From: Bifidobacteriaceae bacterium NR021 | GTDB lineage: Bacteria; Actinomycetota; Actinomycetes; Actinomycetales; Bifidobacteriaceae | NCBI GenBank assembly: GCA_003585845.1 | Contig: NQOP01000002.1 | Location: 367,227-376,357, forward strand | DNA: 9,131 nt | Direction: 5' to 3' | Part shown: piece after piece, positions 7,321-9,131 of the stretch | Layout of the letters: the number at the start of each line of letters is the position of its first letter | Position numbering within the stretch: position 1 is the stretch's first letter | The notes under the pieces: model-generated | What the model was told of the DNA's origin: nothing | Seen by the model: the letters and a program-made list of their open reading frames with translations, nothing else | Database searches by the model: none | Program-made: the position numbers and the translations under genes

Positions 7321-8111
7321 TATTGCGCAGACTGATTATCTGCATCATTTTCATAATCATCTTCAACACTGCTTTCGGAAATTTCGCTATTCTCATCAGA
7401 CTCCGAAGGATCGAAGCGATAGCCAACATTACGCACTGTGCCAATCAAATGTTCATATTCAACACCAAGTTTTGCACGGAGCCTACGAATATGGACATCT
7501 ACAGTACGAGTGCCACCGTAGTAGTCGTAACCCCATACTTCTTGCAACAAATGAGCACGAGTAAACACCCTGCGCGGATGCTGAACAAAGTATTTCAGCA
7601 ATTCAAATTCTTTATAAGCTAGATCAACAGGATGACCGTGCAAACTCACTGTGTAGCTACGCATATCTACAACAAGATCTCCAGAACGCATAGTTCCATT
7701 GTCTGAATCGAAAGAATCATCAATTTCAGAGCCTTGCGAATGCACAAATAAATCATCAGAAGATCCATGTTGCAAAGAAGCCAAACGCAAACGACCTTCT
7801 ACTTCTGCAGGAGAAGCATTAGTCAGCACAACATCAGAAATGTTCCACGAAGGATTTACTACAGTAAAACCACCCTCAGTTATAACTAATATGACAGGAA
7901 CCGTAATATTTGCAACACGCAGAGAAGAACACATTGATTTAGCGAGAGCTAAATCCTCACGCGCGTCAAGCAAAAGAATGGTTTGTGCAGGCAGTTTTGC
8001 CAAACTTGACGTATCCAAAGAAAGTAAACGCACTTTATGAGATAACAAAGTAAGTGAAGGTAAAACTGAAGAAGGAGAAGCACACGAAGTCATCAATGTG
8101 ATATCAGTCAT
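7320..8111 (-). CDS. glnR: GlnR-like orphan response regulator (OmpR/PhoB-type winged helix)
   Basis: 263 residues. Residues 1-112 form a receiver-like domain resembling actinobacterial GlnR, with LLLDAREDL (Asp49 in the phospho-acceptor position), VITEGG and SPAEVEGRLRL. The usual acidic pair near residue 10 and the conserved receiver Lys are not evident, so it is an atypical receiver that probably works without phosphotransfer. Residues 143-233 are the DNA-binding winged helix (AYKEFELLKY, VWGYDYYGGTRTVDVHIRR, GTVRNVGYRF). GlnR controls nitrogen assimilation in Streptomyces and mycobacteria; its targets here are unknown. No histidine kinase gene is adjacent. The tail 236-263 is strongly acidic and serine-rich. 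I chose the ATG at 8111 because GGAGG lies 6 nt upstream. An upstream in-frame ATG at 8210 would add 33 residues with no family match. It overlaps nth by one base and likely forms an operon with it. Confidence 0.9.
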   Translation of the reverse strand: MTDITLMTSCASPSSVLPSLTLLSHKVRLLSLDTSSLAKLPAQTILLLDAREDLALAKSMCSSLRVANITVPVILVITEGGFTVVNPSWNISDVVLTNASPAEVEGRLRLASLQHGSSDDLFVHSQGSEIDDSFDSDNGTMRSGDLVVDMRSYTVSLHGHPVDLAYKEFELLKYFVQHPRRVFTRAHLLQEVWGYDYYGGTRTVDVHIRRLRAKLGVEYEHLIGTVRNVGYRFDPSESDENSEISESSVEDDYENDADNQSAQ

Positions 8112-8117
8112 ATGATG

Positions 8118-8122
8118 CCTCC
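8118..8122 (-). promoter_or_regulatory. Shine-Dalgarno of the GlnR-like regulator
   Basis: GGAGG (in ttggaggcatcat) with a 6-nt spacer to the ATG at 8111. It decides the start and rules against the longer frame beginning at 8210. Confidence 0.85.
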
Positions 8123-8163
8123 AACAAACAATTGATGTAGTAGCAAATTCAGCCTTTACAGGA

Positions 8164-8169
8164 ATTGTA
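8164..8169 (-). promoter_or_regulatory. Candidate -10 for the glnR-nth operon
   Basis: TACAAT on the minus strand matches TATAAT in 5 of 6 positions and would start a leader of about 45 nt that carries the Shine-Dalgarno. No good -35 is present at 16-18 bp. TATGGT (8176-8171), with TTGCAG 19 bp upstream, is an alternative. A consensus TTGACA at 8233-8228 has no matching -10 at standard spacing. Confidence 0.35.
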
Positions 8170-8287
8170 AACCATACTGCGAAAAATAGCGATAACTGCA
8201 ACACTTGCATCTTCTAAAGATAAAAAATGTCAACACAATAAAGAGCAGTGCAGGTTATAGGCTACATTAGTAAATAAACAAAGTAAT

Positions 8288-8316
8288 TTGTTAATATTTT
8301 ATGGACATATTACGCT
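8288..8316 (+). promoter_or_regulatory. Candidate promoter of the divergent membrane-protein gene
   Basis: TTGTTA (8288-8293), a 17-bp spacer and TACGCT (8311-8316, fitting TAnnnT) would start transcription near 8323 and give a leader of about 30 nt. It lies in the 241-bp divergent region shared with glnR, which otherwise holds no gene, tRNA or recognised riboswitch. Confidence 0.35.
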
Positions 8317-8341
8317 TTACAAATATAAAACTTACAGCACT

Positions 8342-8347
8342 AGGGAG
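8342..8347 (+). promoter_or_regulatory. Shine-Dalgarno of the membrane-protein gene
   Basis: AGGGAG, 5 nt before the ATG at 8353; a partial but purine-rich match that supports this start. Confidence 0.65.
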
Positions 8348-8352
8348 TGTGT

Positions 8353-9131
8353 ATGAGCAATGAAACGCGTATCTGCAATGATAAGATGCAGAAAAATGAT
8401 AATTCTTGCGTAAATGTTCAAAAACATACCCGTATACCTAGCATGAACGCATTAGCGATGTTTGTAAGCCAAATTTTTGTTGTAGTACTTCTCGCAATTG
8501 CAGCAATATTGCCAATTGCAACAGCAAAAATAACACTTATATTATGCCTTATCATAATGATTACATTTATAGCATTGTGGCCACTGCACGGAAATGTAAT
8601 TGACCGAGCTATTGCATTATGTACAGGAATTGCTTCTACGTGGTTTGCAACCGGAGTATTAAAGGGGTGGCTGCCAAAAAGCGTCATTATTGATAACGAA
8701 ACTGTGTCAATGAGCAAGTTCATTGCTGCAATTCACCCTTACGAACGTTGGGCTGTATCTTTTGCTCTAATTCTTGTAGCAGCAACATTTGTGACATTCT
8801 TGAGACAAATGTTGCGCGAAAATCGCACAAATTTAGTACGAAATCTTTCGCACACGCTTACTGCAAGTATTGCTTGTGCGGCACTTCCGGGTTGGCTATT
8901 TTTGCCATCAATTATTAGATTTATGCCATCGCTTCGCAATCTAGACGGTGGAATATTCGTTATAGTACTGTGCATATTTATGCTAATCGCGCTATCAGGA
9001 CTTTCATATTTATGGGTTCGCAACAATTATGAAGAATACGAAACTGGAATTGTTGCGCACGATATCGCTATTTCTATATTACCAATAATGCTTTCAGGAA
9101 TGCTCGTGTATATTGCAGGTCTTGGAATGCT
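8353..9131 (+). CDS. Multi-spanning membrane protein of unknown function (3' end outside window)
   Basis: The frame from the ATG at 8353 is open for 259 codons to the edge, beginning MSNETRICNDKM. Residues 1-32 are polar with two Cys. Hydrophobic segments at about 33-56, 60-77, 83-102, 133-151, 164-185, 200-221 and 237-256 suggest at least seven membrane helices, so an inner-membrane location is likely. Between segments 3 and 4 a hydrophilic stretch (about 107-132) ends in HPYERW. I recognise no transporter, permease or enzyme motif and assign no function. A Shine-Dalgarno supports the start. It is divergent from the GlnR-like regulator and shares a 241-bp control region with it, so regulation by GlnR is possible but not shown. 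The reverse-strand frames inside it are shadows. Confidence 0.85.
   Translation, partial: MSNETRICNDKMQKNDNSCVNVQKHTRIPSMNALAMFVSQIFVVVLLAIAAILPIATAKITLILCLIIMITFIALWPLHGNVIDRAIALCTGIASTWFATGVLKGWLPKSVIIDNETVSMSKFIAAIHPYERWAVSFALILVAATFVTFLRQMLRENRTNLVRNLSHTLTASIACAALPGWLFLPSIIRFMPSLRNLDGGIFVIVLCIFMLIALSGLSYLWVRNNYEEYETGIVAHDIAISILPIMLSGMLVYIAGLGM

Noticed and set aside
8167..8196. A possible GlnR-binding site in the divergent region (gtaaac ... gataac)
   Set aside because: The spacing and bases do not fit the half-site pattern I know for GlnR well enough to report.
8112..8210. A 33-residue N-terminal extension of the GlnR-like regulator that looks like a signal peptide (MQVLQLSLFFAVWF)
   Set aside because: The ATG at 8111 has a strong Shine-Dalgarno and begins where GlnR homologues begin; the extension has no Shine-Dalgarno and makes no sense for a cytoplasmic regulator.
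8418..9026. Two minus-strand frames (8418-8723 and 8739-9026)
   Set aside because: Both are shadows of the plus-strand membrane-protein gene, which has a Shine-Dalgarno and a continuous hydrophobic-segment pattern.
1..9131. Insertion sequences, CRISPR arrays, tRNA or rRNA genes, toxin-antitoxin or defence genes
   Set aside because: No terminal repeats with a transposase, no regularly spaced repeats, no cloverleaf and no matching protein motifs were found.

Overview
The window looks like chromosomal DNA of a low-GC member of the Bifidobacteriaceae, most likely Gardnerella. The reasons are an AT-rich base composition, an actinobacterial GlnR-type orphan response regulator, an actinobacterial-style ArgRS (HIGG and RMSKR motifs), and a ValRS of the archaeal/type 2 form. 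The species call is inference. I see no mobile element, CRISPR array, tRNA or rRNA gene.

Layout: all but one gene lie on the minus strand. In transcription order (right to left) they are a GlnR-like regulator (7320-8111), nth (endonuclease III, overlapping the regulator by one base as TAATG), a membrane-anchored family 5 solute-binding protein (5028-6602), valS (2214-4979) with a strong terminator (2133-2170), argS (287-2083) with its own terminator (192-233), and the first 11 codons of an unidentified gene at the left edge (1-35). Divergent from the regulator, on the plus strand, a multi-spanning membrane protein of unknown function starts at 8353 and runs off the right edge.

Expression signals fall into two classes. 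The regulator, the divergent membrane protein and the left-edge gene have Shine-Dalgarno sequences. argS, valS and the solute-binding protein have none; each instead has a -10-like hexamer ending exactly 7 nt before its ATG (TAGACT, TAATAT, TAGACT). That is the geometry expected for leaderless mRNAs, so these three genes probably have their own promoters even though gaps are short (43 and 48 bp around the binding protein).

Most of the window is conserved housekeeping (two aminoacyl-tRNA synthetases, base excision repair, nitrogen-type regulation). I did not find a clear undescribed system. The most open items are the unknown membrane protein divergent from glnR, the orphan membrane-tethered binding protein, and the three-gene leaderless pattern.
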